NCBI GenBank assembly: GCA_024742485.1
Contig: JANSYK010000003.1
Span: 558,001 to 622,000 of the forward strand
Direction of reading: 5' to 3'
DNA: 64,000 nucleotides
Source: Alphaproteobacteria bacterium
GTDB taxonomy: Bacteria > Pseudomonadota > Alphaproteobacteria > Rhizobiales > Rhizobiaceae
Shown: positions 1 to 9,090 of the stretch, piece after piece
How positions within the stretch are numbered: position 1 is the first letter of the stretch
Layout of the letters: every line of letters starts with the position of its first letter
Notes under the pieces: generated by a model
Seen by the model: only the letters and a program-made list of their open reading frames with translations
What the model was told of the DNA's origin: nothing
Database searches by the model: none
Position numbers and translations under genes: made by a program

Positions 1-405
1 ATGATGCGGGGATTGATTGCTTATGATGCCGATATTGTCCGCTCGGCAGCAGCCGAGATCCAGGTGCATGCGGGGACCGCGATGACACAATTGTTTCCGG
101 CTGGAAGCGATGGCATGCCGTCTGAAGCCCGCCCCGAAATCTGGTCCGATTGGGACAGGTTCAGCGAGCTGGCGATGCGGCTGGAAGTGCTCGCCGAGGG
201 CTTGGAAGCAGCGGCTGGAAACGGTGTGGATGAGGCGGACGGCAGCAAGGCCGGTGGCCTGACGGCCAACTCGTCCACGATGAGTGCTGACAAAATGAGA
301 CTGGAGTTACTGGCACTGGACACCATGCCCGCCAATGCGGTGTTCAATATGATCGCGCAAACCTGTTCGGCCTGCCACGCCGAATTCCGATTGAAAATGC
401 AGTAG
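1..405 (+). CDS. cytochrome c'/c556-type protein, 5'-truncated by the window edge
   Basis: C-terminal part of a monoheme, periplasmic four-helix-bundle cytochrome. The heme attachment motif CSACH lies near the C-terminus (residues 121-125 of this reading frame), followed by about nine residues, which is where the cytochrome c' family carries it. The stretch FPAGSDG in the middle is also typical. The ATG at position 1 is probably an internal methionine: the usual signal peptide and first helix are missing, so the gene should begin before the window. It lies about 210 bp upstream of a multicopper oxidase on the same strand. Role in electron transfer or gas binding is inferred from the family; the substrate is unknown. 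Confidence 0.75.
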   Translation: MMRGLIAYDADIVRSAAAEIQVHAGTAMTQLFPAGSDGMPSEARPEIWSDWDRFSELAMRLEVLAEGLEAAAGNGVDEADGSKAGGLTANSSTMSADKMRLELLALDTMPANAVFNMIAQTCSACHAEFRLKMQ

Positions 406-616
406 CGCCATACGCTGGATCACTGGAATATTGATCGCTGTCCCGACTTGGGCGTGAGCGCGCAACCCTATCAATTACGATTGGCCCTGCTCGATCGTGA
501 TGGGATGCATAACGACCAATGGGCCAGCGTTTTGTCCTGGATCAAATCCATTTCGCGGATTGGCCTCAGGCTGTGATGCGATGAGAAAATGACAACGATG
601 TGGAGAGGATCAGGAA

Positions 617-2122
617 ATGAACCGGCGTAACTTTCTCCAAGCCAGTGCAGGTGCCATGGCGCTTGGAACTGGTTTCCTCGGGTGGCCGCCGGGACAGCGT
701 GTTGCCGCACGCGATGTGGCAGGCCGTTCCAGATTGCAGATGCCGGCGCGCCTTGATACTCGGGATACCGGTCGCCTGGCTCTTACCGCCATGAGCGGTC
801 ACTCCAATTTTCTTGGGCGGAGCCAGACACAAACCACAGGTTTCAACCAGCCTTATCTCGGCCCAACCGTTGTCATGCGAGAAGGGGGCCTGGCGGCCAC
901 TGTTCGAAACACGCTGAACGCCGCCGTGACGGCTCATTGGCACGGTCTGCTGGTGCCTGGTGAACATGACGGTGGTCCACACCTGCCAATTCCGCCCGGT
1001 GGTCTTTGGGATCCGGATATGTTCATCGCGCAGCCCCCGGCGACTGCCTGGTATCACACGCACATCCATGGCCAAACGGCCAACCAGGTCCATTCCGGGC
1101 TGGCCGGCGTCATTCATCTGACAGATGGCCGGGACGACCAACGCGGGATCCCATCCGCATATGGCGTGGATGATCTGACATTGGTGCTTCAGGACCGACG
1201 CTTCAATGGCTCAGGCCGAATGGTCTACGATTTGCACATGATGGACATCATGCATGGGTTTACCGGCGATACGATGATGGTGAACGGGCAGGTCGAGGCG
1301 GTTGCTGCTGTTCCGAAGGGAATTGTTCGTCTCCGTCTCGTCAACGGGTCCAACGCACGGATATATCTGCTGTATTTTGATGACGCCCGCACCATGCATC
1401 TTATAGCGACCGATGGCGGTTATCTGGATTCGCCCATTGCGCTCGACAAAGTGCGTCTGGCACCCGGCGAGCGCGTTGAACTTCTGGTTGATTTTTCGAC
1501 AGGTGGAAACCCTGTATTGATGAGTGAAGGCGATCCCAATCAAGGCCCAGCTGGGATGATGGGGCGGATGCGCGGTTTGATCGACACCCTCATCGATCGA
1601 TCGTTTCCTGTCTTGTCGTTTTCTCGGGATGAATCGTTGCCGGCGCGAATTGCCTCTGTGCCGGAGGAAATTGGTGGGTCACTCCCCAATCTTGAAGTGT
1701 CGCCGACAACAAGTCGTCATTTCTCCCTCGATATGAGTGGGGGCGGAATGACGGGGCGTGGCATGATGGGCAAGCGTGGTGGCGGCATGATGAGCGGACT
1801 GGCAATCAATGGCCGTCCCTTTGACATGGAGCGCATTGATCTCAAGATCGCCCATGGCACAGTGGAGCGATGGGTCGTCTCTTCGACTATGCTTTCTCAT
1901 CCATTTCACATTCACGGCGCCTTGTTCCAGGTTATCGCTGAAAATGGTGGTTCGCCACGTCCCGAATCGACGGGTTGGAAGGACACGGTGCTGGTCGAAG
2001 ATCAAACAGAAATTCTGGTTCGCTTCGATATGCCTGCCAGCCGTACGACGCCGTTCATGTACCACTGTCACATACTCGAACATGAAGATGCCGGCATGAT
2101 GGGTCAGTTTACAGTCAGCTGA
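617..2122 (+). CDS. multicopper oxidase, CueO/CopA-like, exported
   Basis: 501 residues. The N-terminus has a Tat-like start (RRNFLQAS followed by a hydrophobic run). All four copper-ligand motifs are present in order: HWHG (107-110), HTHIHG (147-152), HPFHIHG (near 427) and HCHILEHEDAGMM (near 482), so type 1, 2 and 3 copper sites should be complete. A Gly/Met-rich segment at about 373-394 (repeated GMM and GRGMM) resembles the Met-rich copper-binding insert of CueO cuprous oxidases. The probable role is periplasmic oxidation of Cu(I) for copper tolerance. A strong ribosome-binding site, GGAGAGGATCAGG, precedes the ATG. A Crp/Fnr regulator faces it tail to tail and a His-rich periplasmic protein lies beyond, suggesting a metal or redox locus. 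The oxidized substrate is inferred. Confidence 0.88.
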   Translation: MNRRNFLQASAGAMALGTGFLGWPPGQRVAARDVAGRSRLQMPARLDTRDTGRLALTAMSGHSNFLGRSQTQTTGFNQPYLGPTVVMREGGLAATVRNTLNAAVTAHWHGLLVPGEHDGGPHLPIPPGGLWDPDMFIAQPPATAWYHTHIHGQTANQVHSGLAGVIHLTDGRDDQRGIPSAYGVDDLTLVLQDRRFNGSGRMVYDLHMMDIMHGFTGDTMMVNGQVEAVAAVPKGIVRLRLVNGSNARIYLLYFDDARTMHLIATDGGYLDSPIALDKVRLAPGERVELLVDFSTGGNPVLMSEGDPNQGPAGMMGRMRGLIDTLIDRSFPVLSFSRDESLPARIASVPEEIGGSLPNLEVSPTTSRHFSLDMSGGGMTGRGMMGKRGGGMMSGLAINGRPFDMERIDLKIAHGTVERWVVSSTMLSHPFHIHGALFQVIAENGGSPRPESTGWKDTVLVEDQTEILVRFDMPASRTTPFMYHCHILEHEDAGMMGQFTVS

Positions 2123-2158
2123 TATATCCCGGCAGGTATAGAGGTATCTGATCCGGCC

Positions 2159-2725
2159 TCATGGCAAAGAGTAGGAACCACGCCCAGTCTTGGTGAGCCT
2201 GCCGGCCGCCACGAGATCAGCGAGAGCTCGATATGTGGCTTCGTGGGTCAAGCCGATCTCGGATGACAGCGATTTGATATTGCCCTTTAATAATCCCGCT
2301 GTGACGGAAGCGTAAACCCGCTCAGAGGCGGACCGAATGGCGAGCAGTTCGATACGTTGCCGGTAGGCCTGCACCTGCGCCGCGAGGTGGGCTGTCAATG
2401 CATATGAAAATGCAGCGTCCCGAGCCATGGTTTTCAGGATCGCGGCTTTATCGAGCACCGCGATTATTGCACTGTCCTGCACCACAGCATCACAGTGATA
2501 TTCATTGGAAAACAGCGAAGCTTCGGCAAAGGTCTGCCCCGCGATTGCGTGATGAACCAACACGGTATCGCCACCCATTGTGTGGCGCACCAACTGCAGG
2601 GTGCCAGTTTCGAGAAAAAACATTGCGTTCGGCCGATCGCCCTGGCGGAAGACGAACTGACCCTTATCAAGCGTTCGCCGTGTCCAGTCGTCCGGGCCAA
2701 GAGTATCGAAAGGTGCAGGTAACAT
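2159..2725 (-). CDS. Crp/Fnr-family transcriptional regulator
   Basis: 188 residues: an N-terminal cyclic-nucleotide-binding-like beta-roll (FVFRQGD, about 23-29, to about 115), a dimerisation helix, and a C-terminal helix-turn-helix (about 145-188). The recognition helix reads HEATYRAL. This keeps the Glu and Arg that FNR-type proteins use to read TGAT half-sites, with Tyr in place of the FNR Ser. There is no N-terminal cysteine cluster, so it is not a classical Fe-S FNR; the signal it senses cannot be told. It is divergent from a His-rich periplasmic protein, and a TGAT-N4-ATCA palindrome lies only 10 bp upstream of its start codon, which suggests autoregulation. The Shine-Dalgarno sequence is weak, so the exact start is slightly uncertain. 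Confidence 0.85.
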   Translation of the reverse strand: MLPAPFDTLGPDDWTRRTLDKGQFVFRQGDRPNAMFFLETGTLQLVRHTMGGDTVLVHHAIAGQTFAEASLFSNEYHCDAVVQDSAIIAVLDKAAILKTMARDAAFSYALTAHLAAQVQAYRQRIELLAIRSASERVYASVTAGLLKGNIKSLSSEIGLTHEATYRALADLVAAGRLTKTGRGSYSLP

Positions 2726-2734
2726 GGGTCAACA

Positions 2735-2750
2735 TATGATTGAAATCATA
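2735..2750. promoter_or_regulatory. FNR-like palindromic operator
   Basis: A perfect 16-bp inverted repeat, TATGATTGAAATCATA, with 7-bp arms around GA. Its core TGAT-N4-ATCA matches the FNR/FixK half-site pattern except for the outermost base of each arm. It sits in the divergent promoter region between the Crp/Fnr gene and the His-rich protein gene, so it is the likely binding site of that regulator. Confidence 0.6.
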
Positions 2751-2799
2751 CCGGCGCAACAGCCTCAAAGCCTATCATTGCGGAAACAGGAGACCGAAA

Positions 2800-3366
2800 A
2801 TGTCACGAAAATTGACTATGTGTGCCGTTGTCACATTTTTCATCGGCCTGATCGTGAGTCCCGCCGTTGCCCAGCAGCACGGATCGCACCATGGCGACGT
2901 AACAGCAAGTTCTGCAAAGGATATGCCGTTGGAAGCCGGTCAATCGGCGTTTGCCGCCATTGCCGAAATAGTGCGCATTCTCGACGCGGATCCCGAAACG
3001 GATTGGTCAAAAGTCGATATCACAGCCATTCGCAACCATCTTGTCGACATGGATGAACTCACGCTCAATTCCAGCGTTGAGCAAACGACCAAGGGCAGAA
3101 CAGTGACATTTTTTGTCAGCGGGAACGGCAGAACAGTTGGCGCGATAAGGTCGATGGTGCCAGCTCACGCTAAAGAGCTGGATAAAATCCCGGCATGGTC
3201 GGCCTCAACTACGGTTTTGCCCAACGGTGCAAAGTTGATCGTCAGTGCTGTAACCGACGAAGCTCTGATGAAAATTGAGGCGTTGGGATTTTTCGGAATG
3301 ATGGCAATCGGATCACATCATCAACCGCATCATCTTGCAATGGCGACCGGTCGCATCAACCATTAA
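2800..3366 (+). CDS. exported His-rich protein of unknown function
   Basis: 188 residues from the ATG at 2800, chosen over an in-frame ATG at 2740 because AGGAG lies 7 bases ahead and the shorter form begins with a clean signal peptide ending at AVAQQ. The mature protein starts with HGSHHGD and ends with GSHHQPHHLAMATGRINH. Clustered histidines at both ends suggest metal binding, plausibly copper given the multicopper oxidase nearby. The middle part has no motif I recognise. It is divergent from the Crp/Fnr regulator, with an FNR-like palindrome about 50 bp upstream of its start. Metal binding is inferred from composition only. Confidence 0.7.
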   Translation: MSRKLTMCAVVTFFIGLIVSPAVAQQHGSHHGDVTASSAKDMPLEAGQSAFAAIAEIVRILDADPETDWSKVDITAIRNHLVDMDELTLNSSVEQTTKGRTVTFFVSGNGRTVGAIRSMVPAHAKELDKIPAWSASTTVLPNGAKLIVSAVTDEALMKIEALGFFGMMAIGSHHQPHHLAMATGRINH

Positions 3367-3465
3367 CGATCACACGTAAAACATCGTTGTCCGTATGGAC
3401 ATCGGAACAATGCTACAAAGTTGAATTGCCGTCCCCACCAAAATTGATGAGTTCGGCGTTTGACC

Positions 3466-5571
3466 CTAGGTCATTCGACCCGTCACCTTCAGTGCGAAGG
3501 CGTATTCAAATGCGATTTCCTCAAGCCTCTGGAACCGGCCGGAGGCACCGGCATGGCCGGCTTCCATATTGGTTTTCAGAAGGATCGGACTGTCATCGGT
3601 CTTGGTGTCCCGCAATTTTGCCACCCATTTTGCCGGCTCCCAATAGGTCACACGGGGGTCGGTCAGACCGGCGACCGCCAGGATCGGCGGATAGGACTGG
3701 GCGTTGACATTGTCATAGGGTGAATAGGCGGCGATCCGTTCATAGTCCTCCCTGGCAGCGATGGGGTTGCCCCATTCGGGCCATTCCGGCGGCGTAAGCG
3801 GCAGTGTGTCGTCAAGCATGGTGTTGAGGACATCGACAAAAGGCACAGCGGCGATGATTGCGCCAAAGCGATCCGGTGCCAGATTGGCGATGGCCCCCAT
3901 CAGCATGCCACCGGCCGATCCGCCCTGAGCAACGATGCGGTCGAAGGCCGTATACTTTTCAGAGGCCAGGAATTCTGCTGATGCGATAAAATCACGGAAC
4001 GTGTTCGTCTTGTTTTCCCGCTTCCCATCCTCGTACCAGGCAAAGCCCTTGTCCTTGCCGCCACGGATATGTGCGATCGCGTAGACAAAGCCGCGATCGA
4101 CGAGCGACAGGCAATTGGTGTTGAAACTCGCCGGGATGCTCATGCCGTAGGCGCCATAGCCGTAAAGCAGGCACGGGGCCGACCCGTCGAGCGCCGTGTC
4201 CTTCCGGTAGAGCAGGCTGACCGGCACCAGCGCGCCGTCGTGGGAAGGCGCCATGACGCGCCGTGTCACATAGGCGTTGGGATCATGGCCCGATGGCACT
4301 TCCTGCGTCTTCAGCAGGGTGCGTTGGCGGGTGTGCATATTGTAGTCGAATTGCTGCGTCGGCGTGGTCATGGAGGAGTAGGAAAACCGGATGGTGTCGG
4401 TGTCGTACTCCAGCGATCCCTGCAATCCGAGAGAATAAGCCTCTTCATCGAAGGCAATGGCGTGTTGCTCACCGCTCTTTCTGTCGCGGATCACGATTTG
4501 CGGCAAACCATCCTTGCGCTCAAGCCACACCAGGTGCCCGGAAAACACCCCATGGCTCAAAATCAGCCGGCCGGGCTCGTGTTCCACCACGTCGCGCCAA
4601 TGGTCGCGGCCGGGATTGTCCACCGGTGTCTCGACGATTTTGAAGTCCTTCGCACCGTCTGCATTGGTCAGGATGTAGAAGACATCGCCGCCCTCATGCA
4701 TGTCGTATTCGACGCCGGTTTCACGGGCTGCCACCAGTTGTGGTTTCGCGGACGGATCGGTGGCCGGTACAAGGTAGTATTCCGAGGTTTCGTGGTCATG
4801 AATGTTGATGAAGATGAAATCATTCAACTTGCTGCCGCCAACACCCATGAAGAAGCCCGGATTGCTTTCTTCATGGATCAACCGGTCATCCGCCTGATCG
4901 GTGCCGAGAACATGATAGAACACCTTTGAGGGCCGGTGGTTGGCATCCAGCAAGGTATAGAAAAAGCCATTGCTGTCGGGTGACCAGGCGCCACCGCCAC
5001 CGGTATTGTGCAATAGATCATTGCGATCGGAACCATCCGAAAGGTCGCGAACCTTCAGGTCGAAAAACTCCGATCCCTTGTCGTCATACCCCCAAATGAT
5101 ACGGCTGTGATCGGGAGAATGATTGACGCCGGAGATACGGAAATAGCCCTTGCCGGCTGCCTCTGCATCGCCATCCAGCATGAGGTCCTCCGGACCACCT
5201 TCACGAGGCGTGCGAAAAAAGCGCGGCTGTTCGCCGCCGGTGACATAGGCTGTTCCATAGGCATAAGGTCCGTCGGGTGAGGGGACGGATGAATCATCTT
5301 CCTTGATGCGACCGCGCATTTCGGAAAACAGTTTCTTTTGCAAGGCATCCGTGTCTGCCATTGCCGCTTTCTGATAGTCGTTCTCCGCCTCCAGATAGGC
5401 ACGGATGTCGTTGTCGAGGACGGACGGATCCTGAAAGACCTCCTGCCAGTTGTCAGCGCGCAGCCAGGCGTAATCATCTTGTCGCGTGATGCCGTGGCGC
5501 GTGTCGGTCGACGGCTTCTTTTGCGCGACCGGGGCAGGGGATGGCGTTTTGAACATGGATGCGTCTTTCAT
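3466..5571 (-). CDS. ptrB: oligopeptidase B (S9A prolyl-oligopeptidase family)
   Basis: 701 residues, the usual length for protease II. An N-terminal segment (HGITRQDDYAWLRADNW) and a seven-bladed propeller region precede the C-terminal alpha/beta-hydrolase domain. The catalytic triad is visible: Ser in QGGSAGGML (about 550), Asp in GLTDPRVTYWEP (about 638) and His in EAGHAGASGRF (about 673). The enzyme cleaves short peptides after basic residues, normally in the cytoplasm; no signal peptide is seen. It is transcribed alone, divergent from an SH3-like secreted protein. The start may be this ATG or the Met five codons later; neither has a strong ribosome-binding site. Confidence 0.92.
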   Translation of the reverse strand: MKDASMFKTPSPAPVAQKKPSTDTRHGITRQDDYAWLRADNWQEVFQDPSVLDNDIRAYLEAENDYQKAAMADTDALQKKLFSEMRGRIKEDDSSVPSPDGPYAYGTAYVTGGEQPRFFRTPREGGPEDLMLDGDAEAAGKGYFRISGVNHSPDHSRIIWGYDDKGSEFFDLKVRDLSDGSDRNDLLHNTGGGGAWSPDSNGFFYTLLDANHRPSKVFYHVLGTDQADDRLIHEESNPGFFMGVGGSKLNDFIFINIHDHETSEYYLVPATDPSAKPQLVAARETGVEYDMHEGGDVFYILTNADGAKDFKIVETPVDNPGRDHWRDVVEHEPGRLILSHGVFSGHLVWLERKDGLPQIVIRDRKSGEQHAIAFDEEAYSLGLQGSLEYDTDTIRFSYSSMTTPTQQFDYNMHTRQRTLLKTQEVPSGHDPNAYVTRRVMAPSHDGALVPVSLLYRKDTALDGSAPCLLYGYGAYGMSIPASFNTNCLSLVDRGFVYAIAHIRGGKDKGFAWYEDGKRENKTNTFRDFIASAEFLASEKYTAFDRIVAQGGSAGGMLMGAIANLAPDRFGAIIAAVPFVDVLNTMLDDTLPLTPPEWPEWGNPIAAREDYERIAAYSPYDNVNAQSYPPILAVAGLTDPRVTYWEPAKWVAKLRDTKTDDSPILLKTNMEAGHAGASGRFQRLEEIAFEYAFALKVTGRMT

Positions 5572-5643
5572 GGGGCTAAGTCATTTGATGGATGTCACAT
5601 CGGCAAATATGGAGCCGGCATCCCGGGTTCAAGGTGAATGCCG

Positions 5644-5673
5644 CGTGAACCTGCCACTCAGCAGGGGTTCACG
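5644..5673. other. strong hairpin in the ptrB/SH3 divergent region
   Basis: Left arm CGTGAACCTGC and right arm GCAGGGGTTCACG pair over 11 bp with a two-base bulge around the loop CACTCA. No T-run follows on either strand, so it looks more like an operator or a leader structure than a terminator. It lies about 50 bp before the SH3-like gene. Confidence 0.45.
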
Positions 5674-5723
5674 GCGGACCCGTCATTGTGCTTTCATCGA
5701 TCAACCGAAAGGGGTGCGAACCG

Positions 5724-6089
5724 ATGAACAGAATTCTCACACTTTGCGCAGCCACGGCAATGGCCGCCACTGCATTTGCATCAACCGCCTCGGCCAATGC
5801 CTTCGTCGCCTGGGAAGTGGCCAATGTGGCCTGGAATGATGTCCTCAACGTGCGGGCCTGGCCGTCGTCGAAATCAGCCATTCGAGCGGCATATCCGAAC
5901 GGAACGCCGCTGTCGATGACCGGTCGGTGCATGAACGGGATCGACCTGAAGGATATTGCCGCAATGCCGGCATCACTTCAGGCCGAACAGGTCCGTTACA
6001 CCTGGTGCGAAGTTTGGCATGATCCCAAGGGCACCGACGAATGGCAGGCCGGATGGGTTTATGGTCGCTACATAACGCCGATGCAGTAA
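5724..6089 (+). CDS. secreted SH3-like domain protein
   Basis: 121 residues from the ATG at 5724, which follows AAAGGGGTG and begins a standard signal peptide (MNRILTLCAATAMAATAFA, cleavage near SANA). The mature part has the bacterial SH3 pattern: LNVRAWPSSKS, then PNGTPLSMTGRC, then W-C-E-V-W and finally GWVYGRYI. Two cysteines (in GRCMNG and TWCEVW) could form a disulfide. Such domains often bind cell-wall peptides. It converges on msrB with 18 bp between them. The specific ligand is unknown. Confidence 0.75.
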   Translation: MNRILTLCAATAMAATAFASTASANAFVAWEVANVAWNDVLNVRAWPSSKSAIRAAYPNGTPLSMTGRCMNGIDLKDIAAMPASLQAEQVRYTWCEVWHDPKGTDEWQAGWVYGRYITPMQ

Positions 6090-6107
6090 AGACAGGTTCC
6101 GCGGCCA

Positions 6108-6527
6108 TCAGCCGTTGTCCCCGGCCTCCGGCTTGAAGGACATCGCGGTGCCATTCATGCAATAACGCAAACCGGTAGGTTCAGGCCCGTCGGGAAACAC
6201 ATGCCCGAGATGCGCCTCACAATCCGCACATCGGATTTCCGTGCGGGTCATGAACAGCGAGCGGTCCTTGTGTTCGGTCACAGCCTCCGGCTCGACAGGA
6301 CTGTGGTAACTTGGCCAGCCCGTACCGGAATCGAATTTTGTGCCGGAGTGGAACAACGGTCTGTCGCAACAGATGCAGTGATAGGTGCCGTCGTCCTTGT
6401 TGTCCCAGTTCGGGCCCGTGAACGCTCGTTCCGTGCCACTCTTGCGGGTGACATGGAATTGCTCCGGTGTGAGTTCATCACGCCATTCGGCCTCGGTTTT
6501 GGTAACTTTCGGTCTTGTTTTTTCCAT
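6108..6527 (-). CDS. msrB: peptide-methionine (R)-S-oxide reductase
   Basis: 139 residues from the ATG at 6527, preferred because GGAGAG lies 8 bases upstream. MsrB reduces the R epimer of methionine sulfoxide in oxidised proteins. The zinc-binding pairs CICC (51, 54) and CADC (100, 103) are intact and the catalytic cysteine is in RYCMN (123). The block SGTGWPSY is the usual substrate-site sequence. No signal peptide, so cytoplasmic. It is divergent from the mrp operon. Confidence 0.95.
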   Translation of the reverse strand: MEKTRPKVTKTEAEWRDELTPEQFHVTRKSGTERAFTGPNWDNKDDGTYHCICCDRPLFHSGTKFDSGTGWPSYHSPVEPEAVTEHKDRSLFMTRTEIRCADCEAHLGHVFPDGPEPTGLRYCMNGTAMSFKPEAGDNG

Positions 6528-6723
6528 CACAACAGCTCTCCTGCGTTTCACCGGATTTAGGGCTCAGCGCCGCCGCGTACAATAAACATCATGTCAAATT
6601 TTGGTAAACGGCCATAAGTGGGTGCAATTCGGGTGGAAATCGGCGCTGTTGACCTTGCCCGCAAAGGCCCGCATCCCTAAATTCAAGTCAACTTAGCCGG
6701 TTTGTTGAATTCCAGGAGAGCCG

Positions 6724-9090
6724 ATGGACTCTGTCACGCCGAGCACGACTTTTCTGGTCCTGCTCCTGCCGTTCTTCGCGGCTCTGTTTGCACCCTTGCT
6801 CACGCGGGTCTTCAAACACAACGCGGCATGGATTCTGGCTTTGGTGCCGGCGGTCATGGTGTGGCATTTTGCGGGATTTCTCGGCGAAATCGCCGACAGT
6901 GAAGTGGTCACCGGTGGCTACCGGTGGATCCCGGCTTTCAATGTCAATTTCTCGTGGTATCTGGACGGTCTGTCCCTGACATTCGCCCTGCTGATCTGTG
7001 GCATCGGCACGCTTATTGTCCTCTATTCGGGCGGGTACCTCAAAGGCCATGAACATCTCGGACGCTTCTTTTCCTTCATCCTGATGTTCATGGGGTCGAT
7101 GCTCGGCCTCGTGGTATCCGACAGTTTCCTGATGTTTTTCGTCTTCTGGGAACTGACCTCGATCACATCGTTTCTCCTGATCGGCTTCGATCACAAGAGG
7201 GAAGCATCCAGACGGGCAGCGCTGCAAGCGCTCGTGGTGACGGGCGGTGGCGGGCTCTTCCTGCTCGCCGGATTGCTGATGATCTGGAACATTACCGGCA
7301 TTTCCGAAATGTCTCTGCTTCTGAGATCCGGCGACATTCTGGTCAACAGCCCGTTTTACATTGCGGTTTTCGTGCTGGTTCTCGGTGGCGCCTTTACCAA
7401 ATCTGCGCAGTTTCCGCTGCATTTTTGGCTTCCCAACGCCATGGAAGCGCCAACGCCCGTTTCGGCCTATCTGCACTCTGCGACAATGGTCAAAGCCGGG
7501 GTCTATCTGCTGATGCGGCTCAACCCGGTCCTGGGCGATACGGTTGCCTGGGAAACGGTTCTGCCCATCTTCGGAGGAACAACGCTGATTGTTGGGACCC
7601 TGCTGGCAATCCGTCAGACGGATTTGAAGCTGATGCTCGCCTATACGACCGTGTCGTCACTGGGCCTGCTCGTCATGCTGACCGGATTTGGATCGGAAAA
7701 AGCCGTCTCGGCCGCCGTCATGTATCTTGTCGCACACTCCCTCTTCAAGGGCGCTCTGTTCATGGTCGCCGGCATTATCGATCATGAAGCCGGAACGCGG
7801 GACGTCACCAGGCTTGGTGGCCTCATGTCGGTGATGCCGATCACGTTCGGCGCGGCCATCGCCTCGGCGATATCGATGGCCGGTCTGCCGCCGTTCTTCG
7901 GATTTCTGGCCAAGGAAGAGATTTACTATGGATTGGCACATCCCGGTTTCTGGCCGGTCTTGCTGACAGTGGTGGCAATAGTCGGCAATGGTCTGATGTT
8001 CGTCATTGGTTTCGCTGTCGCGCTCAAGCCCTTTCTCGGCCCGAAGAAACCAGAGCTTCAGCATGCCCATGAGGGGCCGGTTCTTCTCTGGCTCGGTCCT
8101 GCCACCCTTGCAGTCTTCAGTCTGCTGACGGCCTTGTTTTCCGGTGTCAGCCACCGTTTCATCACAAATCCGATGTCGTCGGCCGTCGAGGGCGAGCCGC
8201 TCAACGTGACCATTTCCCTGATCCCGCATATCGGCTTGCCGCTGCTCCTTTCAGCTGTGACCATCGGTTTCGGGATTATCGCCTACCGGAACGTTGACCG
8301 TCTGCGCGCCGCTATGGCCAACCTTCTGGCGGCAATCGGCTGGGGCCCTGACCAGGGGTTCGACCAGTTCATTCGCGGCCTCGTTCGGGGGTCGTTCCAT
8401 CTGACCCGCCTGACCCAGCCAGGGCGCCTCGATCTCTATATGAAGGCAACCTTCATTCTGGTGGCCGTTTGCATCATTGTCCCGATGGTCTATTTCGACG
8501 AACTGCCCGCCTTTCCGCAGTGGCCCTCGGATCCGCCGTTCTATGAACTGATCATCATGGCGATTGCCGCAATTGGCCTGCTGTCGGTTCTTTATGCGGA
8601 AAACCGGCTGACGGCCATTGTGTCACTCGGCATCCAGGGATTTGCTGTGGCGTTGCTCTTCATGCTCTTTGGGGCGCCGGATCTGTCCTTCACCCAATTC
8701 ATGGTGGAAACGCTTTCGGTTGTTATTCTGGCGCTGGTCATGACACGCTTGCGCCTGACCCCGACCGATCGCCGGCCGATGGGCCGGACGATCCTGGATT
8801 TGTCGATTGCGGTGGCTTGCGGCATCGGCTTTGTCCTGCTGTTGCTGAGCGTGACCCAATTGCCATTCGACAGCACGCTGTCGGAGTTCTTCACACGCTA
8901 TTCCCTGTCGATTGCCCACGGTGCCAACATCGTCAATGTCATCCTGGTGGACTTCCGTGGGACGGATACCTGGGGAGAAATTGCAGTCGTGATGGTGGCG
9001 GGGCTGGCTATCCTGTCCCTGATCAGAATCAGGGCGCGTTCCAATCATGCGATTGCTTCCAACGATCCGTCCGAAGAGGAAGGGCGATAA
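6724..9090 (+). CDS. mrpA: Mrp Na+/H+ antiporter subunit A
   Basis: 788 residues, highly hydrophobic, related to the NuoL proton-pumping subunit of complex I. The proton-channel core is clear: the MFFVFWELTS segment (about 136-145) with its conserved Glu, FTKSAQFPLHFWLPNAMEAPTPVSAYLHSATMVKAG spread over about 223-260, and a C-terminal DUF4040-type extension (FMLFGAPDLSFTQFMVETLSVV, about 648-670). It is the first gene of a seven-gene operon, with AGGAG 5 bp before the ATG. The complex exchanges Na+ or K+ for protons and supports pH and salt tolerance. Subunit B is encoded separately here, with the ATG directly after this stop codon. Confidence 0.95.
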   Translation: MDSVTPSTTFLVLLLPFFAALFAPLLTRVFKHNAAWILALVPAVMVWHFAGFLGEIADSEVVTGGYRWIPAFNVNFSWYLDGLSLTFALLICGIGTLIVLYSGGYLKGHEHLGRFFSFILMFMGSMLGLVVSDSFLMFFVFWELTSITSFLLIGFDHKREASRRAALQALVVTGGGGLFLLAGLLMIWNITGISEMSLLLRSGDILVNSPFYIAVFVLVLGGAFTKSAQFPLHFWLPNAMEAPTPVSAYLHSATMVKAGVYLLMRLNPVLGDTVAWETVLPIFGGTTLIVGTLLAIRQTDLKLMLAYTTVSSLGLLVMLTGFGSEKAVSAAVMYLVAHSLFKGALFMVAGIIDHEAGTRDVTRLGGLMSVMPITFGAAIASAISMAGLPPFFGFLAKEEIYYGLAHPGFWPVLLTVVAIVGNGLMFVIGFAVALKPFLGPKKPELQHAHEGPVLLWLGPATLAVFSLLTALFSGVSHRFITNPMSSAVEGEPLNVTISLIPHIGLPLLLSAVTIGFGIIAYRNVDRLRAAMANLLAAIGWGPDQGFDQFIRGLVRGSFHLTRLTQPGRLDLYMKATFILVAVCIIVPMVYFDELPAFPQWPSDPPFYELIIMAIAAIGLLSVLYAENRLTAIVSLGIQGFAVALLFMLFGAPDLSFTQFMVETLSVVILALVMTRLRLTPTDRRPMGRTILDLSIAVACGIGFVLLLLSVTQLPFDSTLSEFFTRYSLSIAHGANIVNVILVDFRGTDTWGEIAVVMVAGLAILSLIRIRARSNHAIASNDPSEEEGR

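Noticed and set aside
481-527. TGGCCC...GGGCCA pair after the cytochrome gene as a terminator
   Set aside because: Only 6 bp with a loop of over 30 bases; too weak to call.
4069-4929. 286-codon open frame antisense to ptrB
   Set aside because: ptrB has a complete catalytic triad in the other strand; this frame is its shadow.
6650-6682. TTGACC and TAAATT as the mrpA promoter
   Set aside because: The spacing of about 23 bp is too long for a standard sigma-70 promoter.
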